Below the pieces are notes generated by a model. That model saw nothing but the letters and a program-made list of their open reading frames with translations, did not search any database and had not been told where the DNA came from. A stretch of DNA of 49,189 nucleotides. It comes from Chloroflexota bacterium. GTDB lineage: Bacteria; Chloroflexota; Limnocylindria; Limnocylindrales; CSP1-4. Where the stretch lies: positions 1 through 49,189 of the forward strand of contig JAJZRQ010000006.1 of NCBI GenBank assembly GCA_021802585.1. Direction: 5' to 3'. The position numbers and the translations under genes were made by a program. Shown here one piece after another: positions 26,957-34,435 of the stretch (positions are counted from its first letter, which is position 1; every line of letters begins with the position of its first letter).

Positions 26957-26980
26957 GTCCCCGCGCGGTAGGTCCCCGCG
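26951..26980. repeat. 15-bp tandem repeat spanning the ychF stop
   Basis: Two perfect copies of CGGTAGGTCCCCGCG (26951-26965 and 26966-26980) are followed by a degenerate third (CGGTGGTCC). The TAG stop of ychF is in the first unit and is repeated in the second. Confidence 0.85.
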
Positions 26981-27034
26981 CGGTGGTCCGCGGCCTGGTG
27001 GCCCCGCGGCGGGACCGCCGCCCTGAGGCCGACG

Positions 27035-27397
27035 TCAGTTGGCGCGGACGTCGTCGTCGCCGCCGTACTCGACGAACACCCCCCGGACGTCAGCGTCGGT
27101 GTCGAGCGCCTCCAGCTCGTCCTCGCTCGTCGCGATGAGGTAGTTCTCGTCCTCGTCGGCGGACACGTTCACGGCGGCCGCGAGCCGCTCGTCGGAGACG
27201 TAGACGAACCCGTGGCTGCGCTCGAGCTCGACGGCGATCGCCTCGATGAGGGTATCTTCCTCGAAGTCGTCCGCGATCCGCCGCCGGATCTCCTGGACGA
27301 GGTCGAAGAAGTCCTCCGGCGCGATCTCCTCGTCGCGTGCCAGGAGCACATCGGAGTAGAGCTCGTCATCGCCCTCGTGGAGCTCGTAGAAGTACAC
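27035..27397 (-). CDS. 120-aa strongly acidic protein, function unknown
   Basis: No family is recognised. The sequence is rich in Asp and Glu with very few Lys or Arg (for example YELHEGDDELYSD and NVSADEDENYLIAT) and alternates strands and helices, so it looks like a compact soluble protein with no signal or membrane segment. FFDLVQEIRRRIADDFEEDTL is a likely helix. The GTG has a strong GAGGAGG upstream, and TATACT at 27435-27430 (minus strand) is a good -10, giving a leader of about 26 bases. The start codon directly abuts the start codon of the divergent PfkB gene (palindrome CACGTG). Composition, start and promoter support a real gene. Confidence 0.82.
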   Translation of the reverse strand: MYFYELHEGDDELYSDVLLARDEEIAPEDFFDLVQEIRRRIADDFEEDTLIEAIAVELERSHGFVYVSDERLAAAVNVSADEDENYLIATSEDELEALDTDADVRGVFVEYGGDDDVRAN

Positions 27398-28453
27398 GTG
27401 GCCTCCTCACCTGCGGAGCCGACCCGGCCAGTATACGGAGCCCCCGGGGCCAGCCCGGCGATCCGCCCGCGCCGCACCGCCGGGGAGGGCACCGGGACGG
27501 CCGCGCCCGTCGCCGATCCCACGCCGGCGGAGCGGGAGCGCGACGCGGAGGAGGGGCCCGCCCCCGCGTTCGTCGTCGCCGGCGCCGCTTCGCGCGACCT
27601 CGACCCGGCGGACCCGCGCGGCTGGCGCCTCGGCGGCTCCGCGACGTACGGCGCCCTCGTCCTCGCCCGGCTCGGCCTGCGGGTCGGCGTCGTCCTCGGC
27701 GTCGACGCGGAGGCCGCGAAGGCCGTGGAGCTCGACCTCCTCCGCGAGGCCGGCGCCGACGTCCGCCTCGTGCGCCTCCCCGCGGGACCCGTCTTCCACC
27801 TCGAGGAGACGCCGGCGGGCCGAATCGTCCGCTGCGCCGACCCCGGCGCGCGGCTTCCGGTCGCCGCGCTCCCGCCGGCCTGGCGCGCGGCGCCCGCATG
27901 GTGCCTCGCGCCCGTCGCCGACGAGCTGCCTGACGGGTGGGCGGCGATCCCGCCCGGCGCGGTCGTGGCGCTGGGCTGGCAAGGGCTCCTCCGCGCTCTC
28001 GAGCCCGGCGTCGCCGTCCGTCCGCGTCCGCCCGTCCCGCGAGCCCTCCTCGGACGGGCGAACCTCGTGTCGGTGAGCGCCGAGGATCTCGATCCGGGGA
28101 CCGACGTGCCCGGCCTCCTCCGGCTCCTCCGGACCGGGACCCTCTGCACGCTCACCCGCGGTTCGCGGGGCGGGCTTGCCTTCACGGTCCGGGCCGGCGC
28201 CCCGCGGGTCCACACGTTCCCCGCGGTGCCGGCGAGCGGCCCGGTCGACACGATCGGGGCGGGCGACGCGTTCCTCGCGGCGCTCCTCGCGGCCCGGGTC
28301 GCGCCGGCACTCGCCGGGCGGCGGCCGCACCTGGCCGGCGCGCTCCACTTCGCGGCCGCCGTCGCCGCGGCGCGCGTCGCGGGGCGCGGCCTCGCCGGCG
28401 TCCCTACGCTCGCCGAGGTGCGCGCGACGCTCCGGCAGGTGCAGCGGGGCTGA
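27398..28453 (+). CDS. PfkB-family carbohydrate kinase
   Basis: This 351-aa sugar or nucleoside kinase is of the ribokinase superfamily. Signature 2, DTIGAGDAFLAALLA, contains the catalytic Asp; GWRLGGSATYGALVLARLG is the substrate-binding N-terminal region; and LCTLTRGSRGGLAF precedes the ATP site. The first 57 residues are Pro/Ala/Glu-rich with no fold. GTG 27398 is the only ATG/GTG/TTG in frame between the neighbouring gene's coding DNA and the first beta strand, so it is chosen despite no RBS. It abuts the start of the divergent acidic-protein gene. The 3' end overlaps the converging mrfB-like gene by 50 bases. The substrate is unknown. Confidence 0.83.
   Translation: MASSPAEPTRPVYGAPGASPAIRPRRTAGEGTGTAAPVADPTPAERERDAEEGPAPAFVVAGAASRDLDPADPRGWRLGGSATYGALVLARLGLRVGVVLGVDAEAAKAVELDLLREAGADVRLVRLPAGPVFHLEETPAGRIVRCADPGARLPVAALPPAWRAAPAWCLAPVADELPDGWAAIPPGAVVALGWQGLLRALEPGVAVRPRPPVPRALLGRANLVSVSAEDLDPGTDVPGLLRLLRTGTLCTLTRGSRGGLAFTVRAGAPRVHTFPAVPASGPVDTIGAGDAFLAALLAARVAPALAGRRPHLAGALHFAAAVAAARVAGRGLAGVPTLAEVRATLRQVQRG
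27430..27435 (-). promoter_or_regulatory. -10 box of the acidic-protein gene
   Basis: Read on the minus strand this is TATACT, the most canonical -10 in the neighbourhood, part of the palindrome GTATAC. It lies inside the 5' coding part of the divergent PfkB gene. The GAGGAGG ribosome site (27402-27408) is also inside that gene. Confidence 0.55.
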
Positions 28454-29735
28454 CGTCCCGTGCCGCGCGGCGGCGGAGGCGCCGCAGGCGCGCGGCGAGC
28501 GCGGCGTCGAAGCGCGGGTCACCGCCACCCCGGAGCCGGGTGCGTTCGACAGCCCGGGCCGCCGCCTCCGCCGCCTCCGCCGCAAGGAGCGCCCCGGGGG
28601 CGTCCCGCCGGCAGTGCTCCCGGATCTTCGCGGCCTCCACCCAGGCGCGCGGGGCGCCGACGCCGCCCTCAACGGCAAGCGCCTCCCAGGCAGCGAGTGC
28701 GTCGTCCGCCCGCCCGAGCCGGCGGAGCGTCCGCGCCCGCTCGGCGCGAATCCGCTCGACGCTCACGGGGGCGGCCGCCGGCGCCGGGACGCCGAACGGC
28801 CAGGCGGACGAGCCGTGGATCGGCGGGCGCCAGGCGGAGGCGGCGTCGTCGAGGCACGCGAGGGCCTCCTCGTGGCGCCGCTCGCGGGTGTACGCCCGGG
28901 CGAGCGCCAGGAGGTCGCCGGCCGGCGAGCTCGGCCGCTCGGCGGGGTCGGCATAACGGGCGTCGAGGTGGGCGAGGAGCCGGGCGAGCGACGCGACGTC
29001 CTCGGCGTTGTGGCGAAGGACCGGGGCGAGGGGCGCTGCCGCTCCGCCCCGGACGAAGTCGAGGTAGCGGCCAGGGATCTCCCAGCCGCCGACGTCACCC
29101 TCGCGGCGGACGCCGAGGATCTCGCGCTCGACCGTGGCGAGCCGAGCGTCGCCGAGGCGGTGGCGGAAGAGGCGCCGGACCCCCGGCAGGAGGTCGAGCA
29201 TCCCGGCATGGGCCGGCGCCGCCCGCCGGTGGAGGCGGTACCGGGTCACGAGGAGCGGCCAGTCGAAGCCGCGCCCGTTGTACGTGACGAGCCACGCATC
29301 GGGCGGGAGCGCCCGCTCGAGGGCCGCGAGGAGGGCGGCCTCCTCGCCATGGTCCGGGCAGACGAGCTGGAGGCGGCGGAAGGACGCGCCCTCCCACCAG
29401 CCGAGGCCGACGAGGAAGGCAAGCGTCCCGGCCGCCGTCCCGAGGCCGGTCGTCTCCGTGTCGAGGCAGACGAGGCGGGCCGTCGCGCCAGGCTGGCCCG
29501 GGAGCGTCGCCAACCGCTCCCGGACGAGGGGCACCCCGAGCGGCGGCGGCTCGACGCGGACGACGAGCCCTCCCGGGCCGTCGACGACCTCCCCGCCGAC
29601 GGACCCGGCAAGGCGTTCCGCGAGCGCGGCGCCGCGACCCGGGGATGGCGTCGCGGCCGCGACGCCATCCCCGGCGGCCCGGTGGGACGCCCGGAACCGG
29701 GCGAGCCTCGCCGGCAGGGTGGCGGCGCCGCTCAT
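28404..29735 (-). CDS. MrfB/YprB-like DEDDh exonuclease
   Basis: This 443-aa protein with an RNase H-like 3'-5' exonuclease fold carries the DEDDh residues Asp92 and Glu94 (CLDTETTGLG), Asp158 (YNGRGFDWPLL), and His242 and Asp246 (RHNAEDVASL). The C-terminal third is helical and repeat-like (RHEEALACLDDA, LGRADDALAAWEALA), as in YprB. In Bacillus subtilis the neighbouring pair YprA/YprB, renamed MrfA/MrfB, repairs mitomycin C damage. The same two genes are coupled here (ATGA overlap), supporting that role by analogy. A 36-bp perfect palindrome lies in codons 21-33. The 3' end overlaps the converging kinase gene. Confidence 0.87.
   Translation of the reverse strand: MSGAATLPARLARFRASHRAAGDGVAAATPSPGRGAALAERLAGSVGGEVVDGPGGLVVRVEPPPLGVPLVRERLATLPGQPGATARLVCLDTETTGLGTAAGTLAFLVGLGWWEGASFRRLQLVCPDHGEEAALLAALERALPPDAWLVTYNGRGFDWPLLVTRYRLHRRAAPAHAGMLDLLPGVRRLFRHRLGDARLATVEREILGVRREGDVGGWEIPGRYLDFVRGGAAAPLAPVLRHNAEDVASLARLLAHLDARYADPAERPSSPAGDLLALARAYTRERRHEEALACLDDAASAWRPPIHGSSAWPFGVPAPAAAPVSVERIRAERARTLRRLGRADDALAAWEALAVEGGVGAPRAWVEAAKIREHCRRDAPGALLAAEAAEAAARAVERTRLRGGGDPRFDAALAARLRRLRRRAARDVSPAAPAGASRAPRRA
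29639..29674. repeat. 36-bp perfect palindrome in the mrfB-like coding region
   Basis: The 18-base arms are exactly self-complementary with no loop, centred at 29656/29657. One arm reads CCGGGGATGGCGTCGCGG, and the centre is a NotI site. It encodes residues about 21-33 (AGDGVAAATPSPG), a low-complexity stretch before the nuclease domain. In RNA it would fold into a very stable hairpin soon after the start codon. Confidence 0.95.
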
Positions 29736-32047
29736 CGGGCGGCGACCGCTGCCGGCCGTCGTGCCCCGAGGTCGGCGAGGAGCCGGAGCGCGAGGACCCG
29801 GGCGTCGAGCGCGGCCTCGCCGCCGGCCGGCCGCGGCCCGGTGCAGGACGGGCATCCGCCCTCGCACCCGCACGACGCCACGAGGTCGGCCGCCCCGTCG
29901 ACGAGCTCCCCATGCCGCTGCCAGAGACGCTCGGCGAGGCCGACGCCGCCCGGCACGGCCTCGTAGAGGTAGACGGTGGGGGCGCCGTCGTGCGGCGAGC
30001 GGACCTGGGTCACGAGGCCGAGGTCCCGCGGGTCGACCATGAGGAGGACGCTGGCGACGGCCTGGAGCGCCCGGCCCGCGCCCGCGAGCGCGACGTCGAG
30101 CTCGACGCGCCGCCAGGCGTTTGCAACGCCCTCCGCCGTCACCCAGCAGGCGGTCGTCTGGAGCTCGATCTCGGGCAGGTGGATCGGTCCCCAGCCGAGA
30201 TTCTCGTTCGTCACGAGCTTCAGCTTCTTGAAGATCGTCGCCCGGCTCGCAACCATGACCTCGCCGTGGCGCCGGGTCCCCCCGGGGGCGGCGGCGGCCG
30301 CGAAGACGTCGAGCGGTTTGAGGGTGACCGCCCGATCGGCCTGCGTGTAGTGGTCGACGTCGACGCGCCGGACGTACGCCTTCCGCTCGCCCCAGTCGAG
30401 CCGGTCGACGTGGAACTGGGCCGACTCGTGGAGGTAGATGGCGTCCTCATGGACGAGCGTCTGGGCGGAGAAGAGGTCGAGCTCGCCGATGACCCGCGGC
30501 CGGTCGGGCGTCGTATCGATGATCACGACGTTCTCGTCGGCGGCGGTCCGGAGCGAGATCGCCGAGGCCGGGAAGTTCTCCGACGACCAGTACCAGCGGC
30601 CGTCGTCGCCCTGGTGGACGTGGCCGTCCTCGCCGAGGAACGCGAGGAGGTCGTCGGCCGGCCCGGGCCCGAACGCCTCGCCGGGGACGAACGGCAGCTC
30701 GAACGCCGCGGCCCTGAGGTGCGCGAGGAGGACGTGGAGGTTGTCGGGGTCGATCCGCGCCTCCTCCGGCGGCCGGTCGAGGACGAACTCGGGGTGGTGG
30801 ACGACGTACTGGTCGACCGGCGCCGCCGACGCGACGAGGACCGCGACGCTGGCCCCCCCGCGCCGCCCGGCGCGACCGGCCTGCTGGCGCGTCGCCGCGA
30901 CCGACCCCGGGTACCCGGCGAGGATGGCGGCGTCCATCCGCCCGACGTCGACCCCGAGCTCGAGGGCGTTCGTGGCGACGACCCCCAGGACCTCGCCCGT
31001 GCGCAGCCCGTCCTCGATCGCCCGTCGCTCCGTGGGGAGGTAGCCGCCCCGGTAGCCGCGGACACGGGAGCGCGGCCCGCCGTGCTCCCGGAGCGTCTCC
31101 CGGAGCCCGGTGAGGATGAGCTCCACGGCCGTCCGCGAGCGGCCGAAGACGATCGTCTGGCGCCCGCCGCGGACGAACGGGAGCGCCCACCGCTGGGAGA
31201 GGGCGAGCGCGGACCCCCGGGCGCCCGACGCGGCGTCGACGATCGGCGGGTCGACGAACAGGAGGTGGCGCTCCCCCGACGGGGCCCCGCTCCGGTCGAC
31301 GACGAGGGGCGCGCGGCCGGTGAGGAGGGTCGCCAGCTCGCCGGGGTTGGCGATCGTCGCGGAGCATGTGACGACGACCGGGCTCGACCCGTAGTGGGCG
31401 CAGAGGCGGAGGAGCCGCCGCAGGACGTTCGCGACGTGGCTGCCGAAGAGGCCGCGGTACGTGTGGAGCTCGTCGACGACGATGACGCGGAGCTGCTCGA
31501 AGAGCTGGAACCACTTCGTGTGGTGGGGGAGGATCGCGGCATGGAGCATGTCCGGGTTCGTCACGACGACCTGGCCGGCGGTGCGGATCGTCGAGCGGAT
31601 CGGCGCCGGCGTGTCGCCGTCGTACGTGGAGGTCGAGACGCCGAGGCCCGCCGCGACGGCGAGCGCGCGGAACGAGGCAACCTGGTCCTGCCCGAGGGCC
31701 TTCGTGGGGAACAGCCAGAGGGCCCGCGCCGCCGGGTCCTCGGCGAGTGCCTGGAGGACGGGCAGCTCGTAGCAGAGGCTCTTGCCGGACGCGGTCGGCG
31801 TGACGACGCAGACGTCACGACCCCCGCGGACCGCCTCGAGCGCCTCCGCCTGGTGAGTGTAGAGGGCCTCGATCCCGCGACCCGCGAGCGCCTCCCGGAT
31901 CCGCGGGTCGAGCCAGGCGGGGAACGGCGCCATCATCGCCGCCCGGGCCGGCTCGACCGCGTGGTGGAGGACCCCGCGCGCGAGGGATGGCTCGTCGAGG
32001 AGGCGGGCGAGGATCGTCTCGACCGGGGCGGGAGCATACGTGCGCAT
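29732..32047 (-). CDS. MrfA/YprA-like DEAD/DEAH helicase with DUF1998 cysteine cluster
   Basis: This 771-aa superfamily 2 helicase has motif I TPTASGKS (Lys89), motif II VVDELHTYRG (DELH in place of DEAH), TCSATIANPGE as motif III and QQAGRAGRRG as motif VI. The C-terminal DUF1998 region ends with four clustered cysteines, SCGCEGGCPSCTG, a likely metal site. This is the architecture of YprA/MrfA, a 3'-5' helicase that acts with MrfB in mitomycin C repair in Bacillus. The ATG follows GGAGG. A LexA-like sequence lies 19-32 bases upstream, consistent with damage induction. The stop overlaps the start of the nuclease gene. Confidence 0.92.
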   Translation of the reverse strand: MRTYAPAPVETILARLLDEPSLARGVLHHAVEPARAAMMAPFPAWLDPRIREALAGRGIEALYTHQAEALEAVRGGRDVCVVTPTASGKSLCYELPVLQALAEDPAARALWLFPTKALGQDQVASFRALAVAAGLGVSTSTYDGDTPAPIRSTIRTAGQVVVTNPDMLHAAILPHHTKWFQLFEQLRVIVVDELHTYRGLFGSHVANVLRRLLRLCAHYGSSPVVVTCSATIANPGELATLLTGRAPLVVDRSGAPSGERHLLFVDPPIVDAASGARGSALALSQRWALPFVRGGRQTIVFGRSRTAVELILTGLRETLREHGGPRSRVRGYRGGYLPTERRAIEDGLRTGEVLGVVATNALELGVDVGRMDAAILAGYPGSVAATRQQAGRAGRRGGASVAVLVASAAPVDQYVVHHPEFVLDRPPEEARIDPDNLHVLLAHLRAAAFELPFVPGEAFGPGPADDLLAFLGEDGHVHQGDDGRWYWSSENFPASAISLRTAADENVVIIDTTPDRPRVIGELDLFSAQTLVHEDAIYLHESAQFHVDRLDWGERKAYVRRVDVDHYTQADRAVTLKPLDVFAAAAAPGGTRRHGEVMVASRATIFKKLKLVTNENLGWGPIHLPEIELQTTACWVTAEGVANAWRRVELDVALAGAGRALQAVASVLLMVDPRDLGLVTQVRSPHDGAPTVYLYEAVPGGVGLAERLWQRHGELVDGAADLVASCGCEGGCPSCTGPRPAGGEAALDARVLALRLLADLGARRPAAVAAR

Positions 32048-32065
32048 GGCCGGCGCCTCCGATAT

Positions 32066-32079
32066 CGAACATCTGTGCG
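32066..32079 (-). promoter_or_regulatory. LexA-like (SOS box) sequence upstream of the mrfA-like gene
   Basis: CGAACATCTGTGCG matches 12 of 14 positions of CGAACATATGTTCG, the Gram-positive/actinobacterial LexA palindrome. It sits 19-32 bases before the helicase start, where a repressor would block transcription. Only one site was seen and no lexA or recA gene is in the window for comparison. Confidence 0.4.
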
Positions 32080-32168
32080 GTCTGTCCGTGACGATAGCAT
32101 CCTGGCGAGCGGGTCGGCGAGGCCATCGTGGAGGTCGGCCGTGTCACCTCGTGTGGCACGGCCGCGGT

Positions 32169-32197
32169 TTGACACTCGGTTCGTGCGCAGCTACGCT
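32169..32197 (+). promoter_or_regulatory. Promoter of the FtsB-like gene
   Basis: TTGACA at 32169-32174, a 17-base spacer and TACGCT at 32192-32197 make the best two-part promoter in the window. The ATG is seven bases after the -10, so the transcript should start at or within two bases of the ATG. Confidence 0.65.
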
Positions 32198-32204
32198 GCG
32201 ACGC

Positions 32205-32714
32205 ATGCCGTGGCACCCCGGGCCGGCCCCCAGCGCCGACGCCGCCCCCCCCGCGCGGGAGCCCGCGCCGGCTGGCCCGTCGTCGGACGCGCCGGCCCCG
32301 GCGCCGTCGCTGGCGGACCTCGGCATCGCCGGGATCTCGCGCCGCCAGCTCGCGTGGGTCGGCCTCGCCGTCCTCGCGGCGTGGATCGTCGTCGGGTTCG
32401 CCGGCCAGGCCGCCGAGGCGTCGCGGATGGCCACGCTCGTCGACGCGGCGCGCGCCCGGAATGCGGCCGCCACCGAGGAGGCCGCCGCGCTCCGGAGCGA
32501 GCTTGCCCTAGTGACCCAGGAACGGTGGATCCTTCAGCAGGCCCGCGCCTACCAGCTCGGGTCGCGGAAGGAACGTCCCTTCGCCCTCGCCCCGGGCGCG
32601 GCGCCGCTCCCTGCCGACGCCCCGGGCTCGCCGGCCCGTCGCCTCGGCGCCGAGCCGGCGCGGTCGTCGCCGCTCGAGGGCTGGCTCGAGGTCCTCTTCG
32701 GGCCCGGCAGCTGA
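32205..32714 (+). CDS. FtsB/DivIC-like septum-formation initiator-type protein
   Basis: This 169-aa bitopic protein has a Pro/Ala-rich cytoplasmic arm (1-45), one membrane helix (about 49-68, LAWVGLAVLAAWIVVGFAG) and then a short coiled coil (about 70-110, rich in Ala, Glu and Arg). It continues with QARAYQLGSRKERPFALAPGA, which mirrors the ARxxLGxxxPGE-type motif after the coiled coil of FtsB/DivIC. Such proteins link divisome components. The arm and the Pro/Ala-rich tail are longer than usual. The mRNA is predicted to be leaderless. Assignment rests on topology and the short motif. Confidence 0.68.
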   Translation: MPWHPGPAPSADAAPPAREPAPAGPSSDAPAPAPSLADLGIAGISRRQLAWVGLAVLAAWIVVGFAGQAAEASRMATLVDAARARNAAATEEAAALRSELALVTQERWILQQARAYQLGSRKERPFALAPGAAPLPADAPGSPARRLGAEPARSSPLEGWLEVLFGPGS

Positions 32715-33778
32715 CCGCCCCGTCGCCGGCGCCGGTCGCGCCCGCGCCGCGCACCCCGAGCCCGCGCGCGCCCCACGGCGCCGCCCCGCGGGCGACGGAC
32801 GTCCACCCTCCGGTCGCCGAGGCCCATGGCCGCGGCGCGGCAGCCGTCCTCCTCGCCCTCCTGGCGCTCGTCTGGGGCGTCCACTGGGTGGTGGCGAAGA
32901 GGGGCCTCGACTACATGCCGCCGTTCACGTACGCCGCGCTCCGCGTGAGCAGCGGCCTCGCGGCGGTCGTCGTCCTCGTGGTCCTCCGGCGGCGGCTCAC
33001 CCTGCCGGCGCGGCGCGACCTCCCGGTCGTCCTGAGCGTCGGGCTCGGCCAGGTCGCCGCAGGAACGGCCCTCATGAACGTCGCGCTCCAGGTCGTCCCG
33101 GCGGGGCGCTCGGCGATCCTCGTCTACACCATGCCGCTCTGGGTCGCCGTGATCCAGGTCCTCGTCCTGCGGGCGGCGCCCGCCCGCGCCGAGCTCGCCG
33201 GCCTCGCGATCGGGATGGCGGGGATCGTGGCCCTCGTCGACCCGACGGCGACGGACTGGGGGGCGCCCGGGGAGCTCCGCGGCGCGGCGCTCCTCCTCCT
33301 CAGCGCGGCGATCTGGGCGGCGACCTCGATCCACGTGCGGCGCCACCGCTGGACCTCGCCCCCCCTCGACCTCCAGCCCTGGCAGCTCCTCGCCGCCGCC
33401 GTCCCGCTCGCGGTCCTCGCCCTCCTCCTCGAGCCCGGGGCGCGCGTCCGCTGGGAGCCGGCGACGATCGGGATCCTCCTCTACAGCGGGCCCCTCGCGA
33501 CCGCCTTCGCCTTCTGGGCCAGCCAGTCGGTCACCCGTTCCCTCGGACCGCTCGCCGCCACGGTCGGGTTCCTCGGCGTCCCCGTCGTGGGGCTCGCCGC
33601 CGGTGCCGTCCTCCTCGGCGAGACGCTCTCGCCGATCGACCTCGGCGGCTTCGTCCTCACCGCGGGCGGCATCCTCCTCGTGACCCGGCCCCGCGCTCCG
33701 GCGGCGGGCGCCGGGGCGGGGGAGCCCGGCTCTGGCGCTCCGGAGGGGCTGCGCCCGAATGCGCCGGCGGCGGAGTAG
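32711..33778 (+). CDS. EamA-family (DMT superfamily) transporter, apparent CTG start
   Basis: This is an inner-membrane exporter or importer of about 320 functional residues. It has ten hydrophobic helices in two EamA repeats. The first helix reads LLALLALVWGVHWVVAKRG, the usual first EamA helix, and GETLSPIDLGGFVLTAGGI is the classic end of the second repeat. No ATG, GTG or TTG precedes the first helix in frame. The first GTG (32888) would cut that helix in half. The CTG at 32711 overlaps the upstream stop (CTGA), as many couplings here do, and is chosen. Residues 2-37 would be Pro/Ala-rich. The substrate is unknown. Confidence 0.83.
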   Translation: MTAPSPAPVAPAPRTPSPRAPHGAAPRATDVHPPVAEAHGRGAAAVLLALLALVWGVHWVVAKRGLDYMPPFTYAALRVSSGLAAVVVLVVLRRRLTLPARRDLPVVLSVGLGQVAAGTALMNVALQVVPAGRSAILVYTMPLWVAVIQVLVLRAAPARAELAGLAIGMAGIVALVDPTATDWGAPGELRGAALLLLSAAIWAATSIHVRRHRWTSPPLDLQPWQLLAAAVPLAVLALLLEPGARVRWEPATIGILLYSGPLATAFAFWASQSVTRSLGPLAATVGFLGVPVVGLAAGAVLLGETLSPIDLGGFVLTAGGILLVTRPRAPAAGAGAGEPGSGAPEGLRPNAPAAE

Positions 33779-33835
33779 TGGAACAGGCGGTGTCCCTGGA
33801 ACACCGGCGACGAAGGGTCCAATCGGATGGTTGAC

Positions 33836-33875
33836 ATTGAACAGCGACGCTCGCGGACTGGATTAGGTGTTCAAT
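33836..33875. repeat. Inverted repeat ATTGAACA/TGTTCAAT
   Basis: Perfect 8-base arms at 33836-33843 and 33868-33875 are separated by 24 bases, in AT-richer intergenic DNA after the EamA gene. It could be an operator, a terminator stem or the end of lost mobile DNA. TTGACA at 33831 has no matching -10. Confidence 0.4.
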
Positions 33876-34108
33876 CCCGGCCACCCACGGATCATCGCCG
33901 CGCTACCGGCTCAACCGATCACGTCCGCCGCAACGATCCGCGCCGCCATCGGCGCGTCGCACCAGTGACCCTTGATGGACTCAAGGTCCTCGCTACGTCC
34001 GGCGTCGTGCGCCAGATCACCGAGGGCGGCCACGACCGACAGTTCGCCGCCGCCGAGCTTTTCGCGCTCATCGAGGCCTGTGACCAGCGGGTCGCGACGG
34101 CTGCCTGA
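33867..34108 (+). pseudogene. Remnant of a Fic-family protein C-terminus, frameshifted
   Basis: In one frame 33867-33962 reads NPGHPRIIAALPAQPITS and then AATIRAAIGASHQ, ending in a stop. In the next frame from about 33963, TLDGLKVLATSGVVRQITEG and then HDRQFAAAELFALIE continue to a stop at 34108. Joined, they match the winged-helix tail that ends many Fic (AMP-transferase) proteins: helix, GxS turn, L..L...G, then VTG..R.R.F...EL. The Fic catalytic domain is absent, so this is a broken remnant. The identification is from pattern only. Confidence 0.5.
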
Positions 34109-34180
34109 GCGGGTGGCTGCGGCGATCGCCGGCACCACGGCAGGTATGCGCTCTTGCGTTGTTATGGGCTGAATCCCGGC

Positions 34181-34260
34181 GGTGCCGCCCCAGGCCACGC
34201 TCGGTAGGCTTGATGGCCACGGCGGAGCAGCTCAGTGGTAGAGCAGGGGACTCATGAGCC
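34181..34260 (+). repeat. Decayed copy of tRNA promoter and tRNA 5' half
   Basis: These 80 bases align without gaps to 36841-36920 with about 10 mismatches. They include the -10 (TAGGCT for TAAGCT), the acceptor 5' strand, the D arm and the anticodon loop CTCATGA. Similarity stops at the end of the anticodon stem (about 34261), where the next segment begins. The 3' half of a tRNA is missing, so it cannot give a functional tRNA. Confidence 0.85.
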
Positions 34261-34321
34261 CGCCCATCTATCCGCTGTGGTTTGCCGAGTGGGAACTGAT
34301 CGGGAATGTGCTCACTTATGG

Positions 34322-34365
34322 GCTCTATCGGCAGCCAACTCAAGAGCACATAACTCCGATAGAGC
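34322..34365 (-). terminator. Hairpin downstream of the toxin gene, possible terminator
   Basis: GCTCTATCGG (34322-34331) and CCGATAGAGC (34356-34365) form a perfect 10-bp stem with a 24-base loop, 70 bases past the toxin stop on the minus strand. There is no T-run, so termination is tentative; the rest of 34262-34435 shows no gene. Confidence 0.35.
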
Positions 34366-34435
34366 GCACACGTGATTCGGCGGAACTTCTCGCTCGAACA
34401 CCGGTCCGCCAGACGCAACACCAGCTCTTCATCGT

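Noticed and set aside
33911-34198. 95-aa minus-strand frame in the Fic remnant region
   Set aside because: It is the complement of the plus-strand remnant, with no RBS and no recognisable motif.
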